Assembly (NCBI GenBank): GCA_947466075.1
Contig: CANIBP010000031.1
Coordinates: forward strand, 1 to 64,000
Direction of reading: 5' to 3'
DNA: 64,000 nucleotides
Origin: Verrucomicrobiaceae bacterium
GTDB taxonomy: Bacteria > Verrucomicrobiota > Verrucomicrobiia > Verrucomicrobiales > Verrucomicrobiaceae
Made by a program: the position numbers and the translations under genes. Shown here one piece after another: positions 40,995 to 49,390 of the stretch. How positions within the stretch are numbered: the stretch's first letter is position 1; every line of letters starts with the position of its first letter. A model generated the notes under the pieces. The model searched no databases, was not told the DNA's origin, and was given only the letters and a program-made list of their open reading frames with translations.

Positions 40995-41101
40995 CCTAGT
41001 GGAGTGCGAGTGTGTCGAAGACCACTCGCCTCGATTGATTCCAAAGAGCACGCTCGTCCCTCAAGTGGCTAGTAGGCTAAAGCCATACTCGCGCCCCCGC
41101 C

Positions 41102-42514
41102 TTACGTAATCACATCCCGCAGCACATTCCCATGCACATCGGTGAGTCGTAAATCGCGGCCACTGAAGCGATACGTGAGTTGCTCGTGATCCACACCCAT
41201 GAGGTGCAGCACGGTGGCCCACATGTCATAGACGCTGGTGACGTTCTCGGTGGCGTTGTAGCCGAATTCGTCGGTGGAGCCATAGACGTGGCCGCCTTTG
41301 ACGCCGCCGCCGGCCATCCAGACGGTGAACCCGTAGGGGTTGTGATCGCGGCCGTTGTTGCCTTGAGCGAAGGGCGTGCGGCCGAATTCGCCGGCCCAGA
41401 CGAGCAGCGTGCTGTCGAGCAGACCGCGTGAGCGGAGGTCTTTGATGAGCGCGGCGATGGGTTGGTCGATCTGGTTGGCCATTTTGCCATGGCCCTCTTT
41501 GATGGCACCATGGTGATCCCAGGGATTGGCTCCGTTGCCGCCGCCGAGGTTGTAGGCCAGGGTGCTGAGTTCGATGAAGCGCACACCGCGTTCGACGAGT
41601 CGGCGGGCGAGCAGGCACTGGCGGGCGTAGGCGGCTTTTTTCGGCTCGGGATCGTCGAGGCCATAGAGTTTTTTGGTCGCCTCGGTTTCGCCGGAGATGT
41701 CGCAAAGGTCGGGCACGGCGGATTGCATGCGCCAGGCCATCTCGTAGTTCGAAATGGCCGCCTCGACGTGCATGTCGTGCTGCGTGGTGCTGGCGAAGCG
41801 TTTGTCCATCGCGCCGATGAAGTCGAGTTGCTTGCGCTGCATGTCCTGCGGCTGACGCGGGCGGATATTCGTGACGGCTTCGGCTTCATCGGCCTTCACG
41901 ACGCTGGCCTGATGCTGTGCGGGCAGGAAGCCATTGCTGAACAGACCCACGCCGCCATGCGGAGTGGCCGCGCCGCCGCTTTGCAGCACGACGTAGCCGG
42001 GCAGATCACGCGACTCGGTGCCGAGGCCGTAGCTCGTCCACGCTCCCGCGCTGGGGAAGCCGAGGAAGGGAAAGCCGGTGTGCATGAAGAAGTTCCCCTG
42101 CGCATGCTCGCTGAACTTCGCGGTCATGCTGCGGATCATGCAGAGGTCATCCGCCACGCCGCCGATCTGTGGGAAGAGATCGCTCACCTCAAGGCCCGAC
42201 TGCCCGTAGCGTTTGAAGTCCCAATGCGAGGGCTGAACGGTTCCGTTGTTGTTGAACTGCGTCTTCTTCACCGCGCCCGGCATCGGCTTGCCCTCGAACT
42301 TCTTGAGCATCGGCTTGTGATCGAACGAATCGACATGCGACACCCCGCCGCTCATGTAGAGGAAGATGACGCTGCGTGCTTTGGGTGCAAAGCGCTTGGC
42401 TCGACTCACGAGTGCGGCCTGGGATTCTTCCTGCATGAGGCCAGCGAGAGCGGCCATGCCGAAGCCGGTGGAAGCGCGGGAGAGGAGGTGGCGACGGGAA
42501 AGAGTGGAGTTCAT
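41102..42514 (-). CDS. DUF1501 exported protein
   Basis: This 470-residue protein begins with a Tat-like signal (STLSRRHLLSRASTGFGMAA). The family features are VIFLYMSGGVSHVDSFDHKP, GYVVLQSGG, GVRFIELST, NPWDHHGAIKEGHG and LLVWAGEFGRTPFAQGNNGR followed by DHNPYGFTVWMAGGG, an alkaline-phosphatase/sulfatase-like fold with Asp/His metal-type residues. It usually pairs with a DUF1549/DUF1553 protein in one operon. Here that partner (43724-47413) is separated by a Uma2 gene on the other strand and a DUF4375 gene. Confidence 0.9.
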   Translation of the reverse strand: MNSTLSRRHLLSRASTGFGMAALAGLMQEESQAALVSRAKRFAPKARSVIFLYMSGGVSHVDSFDHKPMLKKFEGKPMPGAVKKTQFNNNGTVQPSHWDFKRYGQSGLEVSDLFPQIGGVADDLCMIRSMTAKFSEHAQGNFFMHTGFPFLGFPSAGAWTSYGLGTESRDLPGYVVLQSGGAATPHGGVGLFSNGFLPAQHQASVVKADEAEAVTNIRPRQPQDMQRKQLDFIGAMDKRFASTTQHDMHVEAAISNYEMAWRMQSAVPDLCDISGETEATKKLYGLDDPEPKKAAYARQCLLARRLVERGVRFIELSTLAYNLGGGNGANPWDHHGAIKEGHGKMANQIDQPIAALIKDLRSRGLLDSTLLVWAGEFGRTPFAQGNNGRDHNPYGFTVWMAGGGVKGGHVYGSTDEFGYNATENVTSVYDMWATVLHLMGVDHEQLTYRFSGRDLRLTDVHGNVLRDVIT

Positions 42515-42567
42515 CAGAGGGTGAATTGAAAGTTGCGGGAAAGCGGTCCAGGAGGCATCATTGCCCC

Positions 42568-43050
42568 ATGCGCACCTGGAAAGAAATTTGCGAAGACCCG
42601 ACCTTGCAGGACCTGCCCTACAAGATCGAAACGAATCGTTTTAACCAAATCGTCATGAGTCCTGCATCCAACTGGCACGGAGGTTTTCAGTCTGAAATCG
42701 GAGCCATTCTTCGTGAGAAGCTCAAGGGTGGTCGTGTGATCACCGAATGTGCGGTTGAAACCTCGGATGGGGTGAAGGTGCCCGATGTGGCGTGGATCTC
42801 CAATGATCGTCTTCGTCCGCATCGCCGTTCCGCCTCCATGCCCATCGCGCCGGAAATTTGCGTCGAGGTGCGTTCCTATTCCAACAGCGTTGTTGAGATG
42901 ATAGGCAAAATGCAGCTCTACTTTGCTCGTGGAGCCGAGGAAGTCTGGTTCTGTGACGAAGACGGGAAAATGACCTTCTACAGGCATGATGTGCCTGATG
43001 CAACGACCTCGAAGCTCTGCCCGGACTTTCCGGTGAAGTTTGAGTGGTGA
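42568..43050 (+). CDS. Uma2-family (DUF820) putative endonuclease
   Basis: The start is at 42568 (160 residues, MRTWKEICEDPTLQDLPYKI). It has the PD-(D/E)XK-like Uma2 pattern: PASNWHGGFQSEIGAIL, DGVKVPDVAWIS (Asp), APEICVEVRSYSNS (Glu) and KMQLYFARGAEEVWFCDEDG. The family is very abundant in some phyla and its role is unclear. It is inserted between the DUF1501 and DUF4375/DUF1553 genes on the opposite strand. Confidence 0.88.
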   Translation: MRTWKEICEDPTLQDLPYKIETNRFNQIVMSPASNWHGGFQSEIGAILREKLKGGRVITECAVETSDGVKVPDVAWISNDRLRPHRRSASMPIAPEICVEVRSYSNSVVEMIGKMQLYFARGAEEVWFCDEDGKMTFYRHDVPDATTSKLCPDFPVKFEW

Positions 43051-43070
43051 GGTTCTCTCGTGTGCGCGTG

Positions 43071-43159
43071 AGCGTCTTGGAGTGCTCCAGCCCTCTGGAG
43101 CTTTGCGGAGGCCTGAGGACGTTCGAAAGCGCCGGAGGACCAGCACACTCCAGGACGCT
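43071..43159. repeat. Palindromic intergenic element (REP-like), 89 bp
   Basis: AGCGTCTTGGAGTG (43071-43084) pairs with CACTCCAGGACGCT (43146-43159) at 13 of 14 positions, enclosing further short inverted repeats (CTCCAG/CTGGAG; GCCGGAGGAC region). It lies between the convergent Uma2 and DUF4375 genes and could also terminate both. The sequence type resembles dispersed palindromes of this phylum (recollection, not checked). Confidence 0.7.
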
Positions 43160-43181
43160 ATCGCGATGTCTCGGGGCGTGA

Positions 43182-43727
43182 TCATGATTTGTCCGACAAG
43201 CGGGTGAAGAAATGGGTGTTGGAGCGAAACCAGAGGCATAAGGCTTTAGCTATGGCTTTTTGAGCGTCGTCCAATTGGTCCGTCTCGGACCTCAGGTCAT
43301 CTTTGTCCTCCAACTGCGACAATCGCTCCCTATCATCGTCGTCATTGAACGGGTGAGTTCCGTAATAGGACTGAATCTGTGTGCGTCGCTCCGTTGTGTT
43401 GGTCGATGGTGCGCCCGAACCGAATATTTTACGAGTGGCATCGGACAGGATTCGTGATTCGGCTTGGCATCCAATCTTGTCGAGGTCGGCGACCTGATCG
43501 GCTGCAAAGTCGCCGCTGGAGTTCCAGAAATATTGAGGCAGGCCACCGTTGTTCAACTCGGCTGTGAACCAGTAAAATCTCACTGCCATCTTCCGACCTT
43601 CATTCAAGCCGTCATACTTTAATTTGGCCCATTCAGGCTGCACATCTTTGTCGAACAGATACCGAAACTGCTCAAGGCCAGCGGCTTTGGCATCGAACTT
43701 TTGCCATGTTGGAGTGAAGCCGATCAT
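43182..43727 (-). CDS. DUF4375 protein (DMP19-like)
   Basis: This 181-residue protein contains VRFYWFTAELNNGGLPQYFW followed by NSSGDF, the NNGG-x-x-QYF-x-N-x-x-G pattern of DUF4375. The C-terminus is acidic (FNDDDDRERLSQLEDKDD) and could mimic DNA or buffer charge. Its start overlaps the stop of the large DUF1553 gene by 4 bases (ATGA), so it is translationally coupled to that gene. Its role is unknown. Confidence 0.82.
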   Translation of the reverse strand: MIGFTPTWQKFDAKAAGLEQFRYLFDKDVQPEWAKLKYDGLNEGRKMAVRFYWFTAELNNGGLPQYFWNSSGDFAADQVADLDKIGCQAESRILSDATRKIFGSGAPSTNTTERRTQIQSYYGTHPFNDDDDRERLSQLEDKDDLRSETDQLDDAQKAIAKALCLWFRSNTHFFTRLSDKS

Positions 43728-46700
43728 TGCAGGTAAATGAACTCCTTCAGGTTGATCAGTGATTGCGCGAGACTTGCCCAGGCTTGAAGCACAGGATCAG
43801 TGCCAGCTGGGGTGCTGCGAGTGGATTCGAGTGTCTTGGTGAGCAGATCGCGTTGCGATTGAAGGCGTGTGAGTTGAGTGCGCTGCTCATTGGTGAGCGT
43901 GGCGAGGATGTCGGCTTCGGTGATCGTTATGGATTCGATGCGGGCGGTCTTGGCGATGTCTTCGGGCGTCAAAGCGCGGTCGTAGAGGCGGGCGCGGAAG
44001 ATGCGGGCGGCGAGGCCTTTGTTGCCGGAGGGAGAGCCGTGGCGGCAGCCGAGGAGGACCTGGCTGACTTCGGTTTCAAAGACGGCGGCGGGGGCTTTGC
44101 GGTAGGTGATGCCGTAGGGTTTGCCATCGCGGTAACCGCTGATGGTGCCATCGGGTTGATAGACGACGGCGACATGCACAGGGCGTGTGGCGGCCTCGGT
44201 TTCGGCGGGGCCTTCGAAGAGTTCGCTGCGGTCGAAGAAGTTGCTGCCCGCGACCCAATGCGCGGGTGTTTTCTCGGCAAAGACGATGGAGTCGAACAGG
44301 ACGCCGTCTTTGCCCTGAACGGTGAACACGCCGCCACCGCGTTGGGTGAGGTTGTCGAGCATGACCCAGGCTTCGAGGGTCTTGGCGGTGAGTTTTTTCG
44401 GCAAGGAGCCGGATTTGGCCATGGATTTGCCATCGAGGATGAGGGCACCGTTTTCGATGTGGGCAGCGCCGATGAGTTCGAGGTTCATGCGCCCTTTGGT
44501 ATCGCTCAAATCCTTGTCGAAGGTCCATTCGGCGAGGGCTTCAGGCAGGTCGGTGGGTGCGATGGGGAGTTTGCGCTCGGCTTGGAGCTTCGTGCGAGCA
44601 GGATCGAGAATGGCCGTGATCTGGCGGTTCAATGCGAAGATTTTTTCTTCCTGCTTGGCGAGTTCGCGAGCTTGCTCGCTGCTTTCCTGCTGGAGCGTGG
44701 CGAGGTAGGCGAGGCTTTGCTTCACTTCGTCGTCGCTGGCATCGCGGGAGTAGGCTTGGCGGAACATTTGACGAACGCGCAGGTCGTCCGTGCGGTCTTT
44801 GCCATCATGGACGATGTAGGTCGCCCAGTTGCGTGACCAGTCGATGACTTTGCTGTCGTTGAGCAGCGTGAGGGATTGCGCAGGGACGTTGGTGGTGTCG
44901 CGCTTGCCACGGGCACTGAAAGGGACGGGCAGGTCAAAGGTCGTGAGAAACGGGTCGAGGGCGTTGCGGATGACTTTGACGTAGATGCTGCGTCGTGGAT
45001 CGCCGCTGCCGACGGATTCGCCGTAAAGCGTGGTGTCGAGCTTGCCGGACAAAGTCACGATGGAATCACGAATGGCCTCGGCTTCGAGGCGACGCATGCT
45101 CCAGTGGCTGAGGAGTTTGTTCTCCGGGTCTTTTTGAGTGCTGAGTTCCGTGGATTGAGCGCTTCTCTGAAAGGCCTTCGATGACACCATGAGCTTCACC
45201 ATCTCTTTGATGGAGCCACCGCTGTCGATGAAGCGCTGGGCGAGGAAGTCGAGCAACTCAGGGTGTGTCGGCAGATCGCCGAGCTTGCCGAAGTTGTCGG
45301 TGGTGGCGACGATGCCGCGACCGAAGATGTGATGCCAGAGGCGGTTCACGATGACGCGTGCGGTAAGCGGGTTGTGTTTCATGTCCGCCATGCGCTCGGC
45401 GAGTTCGAGTCGGCCGCTTTGCTTGGTGGCGAAGGGCGTGGGATCAAGCGCGTCGAGGAATCGGCGTGGGATGATCTCGGCGGGTTGTTTGTGGTCACCA
45501 CGAACGAAGAGCGGTGCGTCTTTGGCGTTGGCCTCGATCACGCCGGGGACGCGGGTGGGCGCGGGAATTTTGGCTTCGAGGTCGCGGTAGCGTTTGAGCA
45601 GCGCGGTCGCGACTTTCGTCGAAAGCTTGCTGGATTGAATCAGTTGGTTCAGCGCTTCGGCTTGAGCATCCGTCAGAGTGTCGTTCTGCCAGGTTGTGAT
45701 CAGTTGATGTGGCGAAGCGGTGGAGGGTTTGGGCGGGACGGGAGGCGTTTTGTCCTTTGTGATGGCGACATCGGTTAGGCCGAACCACGAGCGGCCATCT
45801 TTGAACTCGGCGGGCAGATCGGCGGCGGTGGTGATTTGGAGGAAGATCTCGTCGCCCTTCCAGAAATCGAGATCGAGCGAGCGCCAGTTGAGTTGTTCAT
45901 CCTTGGTGTCCCTGAGTTCGGCAGCCTTGTGAATGGTGCCGGTGCGCGGGTAGTTTTGGACGACGTATTTGGCTTTCACCCCGCCATTTCCAGCCGTGCG
46001 GAACCACAACGAGCCGCCTGGATTCTCAAAGCGCTTCGAGTAAAGAACGGCACGGTCTCGTGAGCTGATGAGGTCGGAAAAATAGCCGCCGGGGTAAATG
46101 CGCATGCCATCTTCCGTGATGGCGAATTCACCTGCCTTGGTCTTGGTCATGCCTTGCGTGAGCCATTCAAAGTTTCCAAGCCCTGGTGAGTCACGGGGCG
46201 GATCGGTCTGAGTGGGGGCGGGCGGATTCGATTTGAGCCAATCGGCGATGAGCGTGGTTTTGATCTGCGTTTTGAGCTGCTTCAACTCCGCACGAATGGC
46301 ATCGCCAGTGCCGGGAGCATTCACGTCGATAACGGCGGGGTGGGTGCTGGTGAAGATGCCGTAGAGGGCGTAGAAGTCGGCCTGGGAGATGGCGTCGAAC
46401 TTGTGATTGTGGCAGCGGGCGCAGCTCACGGTGAGCGCTTGGAAGGCCTTGGTGACGGTGTCGATCTGGTTGTCAGTGAAGGTGACCATCTCATCGAGCG
46501 AATCGACCGGCGAGAAGCCGTGCAGCACCATCCGAAGCTGTGCGATGCCGATCGCGCTTTCATTGAGGCCGTTCTTGAGACGTGGCTTCGGCAGCAGATC
46601 ACCGGCGATGGCTTCTTTGACGAGTTGGGGATAAGGGACGTCGCCGTTGAAGGCGCGGATGAGGTAGTCGCGGTATTGGTAAGCGTAGGGGATTTGGGGA

Positions 46701-47413
46701 TCGCCTTCGCTGCCGTAGGACTCAGCGTAGCGCACCCAGTCCATGAAGTGGCGGGCCCATTTTTCACCGAAGGCGGGCGATGCGAGGAGTTGATCGATGG
46801 TTTGATCGCCACTCGGAGGAAGTCCGGTGAGGATGTAGCTCATGCGACGATGCAACGTCTGCGCATCGGCCTGCGGCGCAGCGGGAATGCCTTGCTTGGT
46901 GAGTTCGGCGTCGATGAAGTCGTCGATGGTTTTGTTAGCGGGCTGCTTCGAGATTGGTTGGAAGGCCCACCACTGCTTGCGACGTTCGAGGATGGTTTTC
47001 CAACTGCTCTCTTTGGTGACTTGCTCTTTGGAAGGCGCGGTGTCGCGGGGATCGAAAGCGCCTTCGCGAATCCAGCGCTCGAAGTCGGCAATGACCTTGT
47101 CGTCGAGCTTGGCCCCGGCTTTGGGCATCTTGAGGTCTTCGTGCTCGTGCTTGATGGTTTGAATCAGCAACGAGGCGGCGGGATCGCCGGGCTTGATGAC
47201 ATCGCCCGATTCGCCACCGGCTTGCCAGCCAGCGCGGGAGTCGAGTACAAGACCGCCTTTCTTCTTCGTGGCGGTGCTGTGACACTCGTAGCATTCCTGC
47301 GCGAGGATTGGGCGGATCTTGGATTCAAAGAACTCGATCTGCTGGGGCGTGGCAGCAAATGATTGGCCGCAGAGGAGCAGAGAGGCGGAGAGGCAGCGGA
47401 GATGTTTTTTCAT
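43724..47413 (-). CDS. Cytochrome-c-like/DUF1549/DUF1553/LamG multidomain exported protein (PSD1 type)
   Basis: The start is at 47413 (1229 residues, signal MKKHLRCLSASLLLCGQSFA). Order: planctomycete-type cytochrome c with CYECH at about 41-45; DUF1549 at about 150-350 (PSGDQTIDQLLASPAFGEKW, second CxxCH in VSCARCHNHKFDAI); a beta-rich carbohydrate-binding-like stretch; DUF1553 at about 630-900 (RVIVNRLWHHIFGRGIVAT, KLMVSSKAFQRSA, DPRRSIYVKVIRN, FDLPVP); and a LamG/concanavalin-like domain at about 1010-1150 (TLEAWVMLDNL). Family members are thought to act in polysaccharide oxidation or degradation. The stop is coupled to DUF4375, and the start is 4 bases into the end of the IclR gene. Confidence 0.92.
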   Translation of the reverse strand: MKKHLRCLSASLLLCGQSFAATPQQIEFFESKIRPILAQECYECHSTATKKKGGLVLDSRAGWQAGGESGDVIKPGDPAASLLIQTIKHEHEDLKMPKAGAKLDDKVIADFERWIREGAFDPRDTAPSKEQVTKESSWKTILERRKQWWAFQPISKQPANKTIDDFIDAELTKQGIPAAPQADAQTLHRRMSYILTGLPPSGDQTIDQLLASPAFGEKWARHFMDWVRYAESYGSEGDPQIPYAYQYRDYLIRAFNGDVPYPQLVKEAIAGDLLPKPRLKNGLNESAIGIAQLRMVLHGFSPVDSLDEMVTFTDNQIDTVTKAFQALTVSCARCHNHKFDAISQADFYALYGIFTSTHPAVIDVNAPGTGDAIRAELKQLKTQIKTTLIADWLKSNPPAPTQTDPPRDSPGLGNFEWLTQGMTKTKAGEFAITEDGMRIYPGGYFSDLISSRDRAVLYSKRFENPGGSLWFRTAGNGGVKAKYVVQNYPRTGTIHKAAELRDTKDEQLNWRSLDLDFWKGDEIFLQITTAADLPAEFKDGRSWFGLTDVAITKDKTPPVPPKPSTASPHQLITTWQNDTLTDAQAEALNQLIQSSKLSTKVATALLKRYRDLEAKIPAPTRVPGVIEANAKDAPLFVRGDHKQPAEIIPRRFLDALDPTPFATKQSGRLELAERMADMKHNPLTARVIVNRLWHHIFGRGIVATTDNFGKLGDLPTHPELLDFLAQRFIDSGGSIKEMVKLMVSSKAFQRSAQSTELSTQKDPENKLLSHWSMRRLEAEAIRDSIVTLSGKLDTTLYGESVGSGDPRRSIYVKVIRNALDPFLTTFDLPVPFSARGKRDTTNVPAQSLTLLNDSKVIDWSRNWATYIVHDGKDRTDDLRVRQMFRQAYSRDASDDEVKQSLAYLATLQQESSEQARELAKQEEKIFALNRQITAILDPARTKLQAERKLPIAPTDLPEALAEWTFDKDLSDTKGRMNLELIGAAHIENGALILDGKSMAKSGSLPKKLTAKTLEAWVMLDNLTQRGGGVFTVQGKDGVLFDSIVFAEKTPAHWVAGSNFFDRSELFEGPAETEAATRPVHVAVVYQPDGTISGYRDGKPYGITYRKAPAAVFETEVSQVLLGCRHGSPSGNKGLAARIFRARLYDRALTPEDIAKTARIESITITEADILATLTNEQRTQLTRLQSQRDLLTKTLESTRSTPAGTDPVLQAWASLAQSLINLKEFIYLQ

Positions 47414-48195
47414 GCGAGGAGTCTCCGAGTGATGGCGGCGGCGGCTTCGAAGCATAAACGCCCGGCTTTTTCGAATTGATCGCGCTTTAGGCGAAAGGAG
47501 GGCGACATGACAGTGATGGCGGCGACTGGGTAATGGTATTCATCCAGGATAGCCGCAGCGACGCAGTGGATGCCTTCGAGACCTTCAGCGATGTCGGTGG
47601 AGAAGCCGCGCTTGCGTGTTTTCATGAGATCAGCTTCGAGCGAAGAGCGTGTGGCCAATGTGGTTGGCGTGTATTGCTTGAGCTTCACGGTAGCGAAAAA
47701 TTTATCGACTTCAGTAGGTGGCAAATGCGCGAGGACTACTTTGCCGGGAGCGCAGGAATACATGGGAACTTGAAGGCCGACCGTGCTGCTGACTTTGATA
47801 GGCTGCGAGGAGATGCATTGCTCCAGTACGGTCATTTTGTGATTCACACTGGAGAGGATCTGCGTCGTCTCGCCCGTTTCATCACGCAGCCATTTGAGTG
47901 ACTCCAAAGCGCAAACGACGAGGCTTTTCTCACGCACTTGTGGTCGGGAGAGGTCGAAGAGCTTGTTGGTGAGCACGAAGCGCTTGTCGTCCTCGCGCCG
48001 CTGGAGGTAACCGCGATTATGCAGCGTGCCGGTGATGCGAAAGACGGAGTTCACAGGCAAATCCAGCTCGCGGGCGATCTCAGTGAGGCTCAGGCCAACG
48101 CGATGCTGGCCGAGGAGTTCGAGGATGGCTAGCGTGCGCTCGGTGCCGGGCGCGAGGGTGTCTTCGGTGTTAAGGATGGGGGCTTCTTTGATCAT
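47410..48195 (-). CDS. IclR-family transcriptional regulator
   Basis: This 261-residue protein has an N-terminal winged helix (ERTLAILELLGQHRVGLSLT, EIARELDLPVNSVFRITGTL, NRGYLQRREDDKRFVLTNKL) and a C-terminal GAF-like effector domain (VPMYSCAPGKVVLAHLPP, GFSTDIAEGLEGIHCVAAAI). IclR proteins usually control catabolic genes with a small-molecule effector. Its stop overlaps the start of the large DUF1553 gene by 4 bases, so the two are likely one operon and it may autoregulate. It is divergent from queFC. Confidence 0.93.
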   Translation of the reverse strand: MIKEAPILNTEDTLAPGTERTLAILELLGQHRVGLSLTEIARELDLPVNSVFRITGTLHNRGYLQRREDDKRFVLTNKLFDLSRPQVREKSLVVCALESLKWLRDETGETTQILSSVNHKMTVLEQCISSQPIKVSSTVGLQVPMYSCAPGKVVLAHLPPTEVDKFFATVKLKQYTPTTLATRSSLEADLMKTRKRGFSTDIAEGLEGIHCVAAAILDEYHYPVAAITVMSPSFRLKRDQFEKAGRLCFEAAAAITRRLLA

Positions 48196-48299
48196 TCTAG
48201 ATTTAGAAACGCTTCTGGATTTGGAAAACTATCGCACAATCTCAAACGCACGGCTCATCGCGTTTGCAATCTGGCCTCTCTCCCGCATTCTGCGTGGAC

Positions 48300-48731
48300 A
48301 TGAGCCAGGAAAAAGACCTCACATTGCTCGGAAGATCCGAAAACCGCCTGCCAGCATCGCCCGATGTGGCGGTGCTGGAGACGTTCCCGAACCGCACGCC
48401 CGGACGCAATTACCGCATTCATCTCAGTGCGCCGGAGTTCAGCTCCATCTGCCCCGTCACGGGCCAGCCGGACAGCGCGCACCTCGAAATCCTCTACATT
48501 CCTGAGGCAACGTGCATTGAGACGAAGTCGCTCAAGTTCTACCTCGCTTCGTATCGCAATCACGCATCGTTTAATGAAGCGATCGTCAATCGCGTTCTCG
48601 ATGACATCGTGAAAGCCTGCGCACCGAAGCAGGTCGTGGTGCGTGGCAAATTTGGCGCACGTGGCGGCATTCAACTCACTTGCGAGGCCCGCTTTCCTGA
48701 TTCGGACGAAAAAATTCGCCTGCCCGAATGA
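48300..48731 (+). CDS. queF: NADPH-dependent 7-cyano-7-deazaguanine reductase
   Basis: The start is at 48300 (MSQEKDLTLLGRSENRLPAS; 143 residues). It is a unimodular QueF of the short type: FSSICPVTGQPDSAHLEILY (nucleophilic Cys), then ETKSLKFYLASYRNHASFNE. It reduces preQ0 to preQ1 in queuosine synthesis. Its stop overlaps the queC start by 4 bases (ATGA), so both pathway steps are coupled. Other que genes are not in the window. Confidence 0.95.
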   Translation: MSQEKDLTLLGRSENRLPASPDVAVLETFPNRTPGRNYRIHLSAPEFSSICPVTGQPDSAHLEILYIPEATCIETKSLKFYLASYRNHASFNEAIVNRVLDDIVKACAPKQVVVRGKFGARGGIQLTCEARFPDSDEKIRLPE

Positions 48732-49390
48732 AAACAGTCGTGCTGCTTTCAGGCGGGATGGATTCCGTGACAGCGTTGTATTGGGCGCGGGCAGAGCACG
48801 AGGTTGTGGGCGCGGTGAGTTTTGATTACGGCGCGAAACACAATCACCGCGAGATTCCGCTGGCAGCGTGGCATTGCGCGCAGTCCGGATTGAAACATGA
48901 CATCATCGACTTGGACTTCGTGAACCGCCTGTTTGCCTCCGACCTGCTCAAAAGCGGCGGTGACGTGCCCGAAGGACATTACGCGGATGAAACGATGAAG
49001 AAGACGGTCGTGCCATTTCGCAACGGCATCATGCTTGCCATTGCCTGTGGCCTTGCGGAGAGCCGTGAAGCGGAGGCATTGGTGATCGCATCGCATTCAG
49101 GTGATCACGCCATCTATCCCGACTGCCGCGAGCCCTTCATGCAAGGAATGTCCGCCGCGATGCGCGAGGGGACTTACGCGAAGATCGAACTGCTGCGTCC
49201 CTTCATTCATCTCGACAAAGCAGGCATCGCAAAGCTCGGCGCGTCGCTGGGTGTCGATTACGGCAAGACGTGGTCCTGCTACAAAGGCGGCGATTTGCAC
49301 TGCGGTAAGTGCGGGACGTGCGTGGAGCGCATTGAGGCGTTTGCACTCGCGGGATTGGATGATCCGACGGTTTACGATGCGGGTGTCTGA
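48728..49390 (+). CDS. queC: 7-cyano-7-deazaguanine synthase
   Basis: This 220-residue protein has the PP-loop VVLLSGGMDSVTALYWA at 4-20, VPFRNGIMLAIACGLAE, SGDHAIYPDCREPFMQGMSA and a zinc site CYKGGDLHCGKCGTCVER near the C-terminus. QueC makes preQ0 from 7-carboxy-7-deazaguanine, ammonia and ATP. It is coupled to queF upstream and overlaps the convergent NtrC-type regulator by 19 bases at its 3' end. Confidence 0.95.
   Translation: MKTVVLLSGGMDSVTALYWARAEHEVVGAVSFDYGAKHNHREIPLAAWHCAQSGLKHDIIDLDFVNRLFASDLLKSGGDVPEGHYADETMKKTVVPFRNGIMLAIACGLAESREAEALVIASHSGDHAIYPDCREPFMQGMSAAMREGTYAKIELLRPFIHLDKAGIAKLGASLGVDYGKTWSCYKGGDLHCGKCGTCVERIEAFALAGLDDPTVYDAGV

Noticed and set aside
48196..48299. preQ1 riboswitch upstream of queF
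   Set aside because: The leader between iclR and queF shows no recognisable preQ1 aptamer core.
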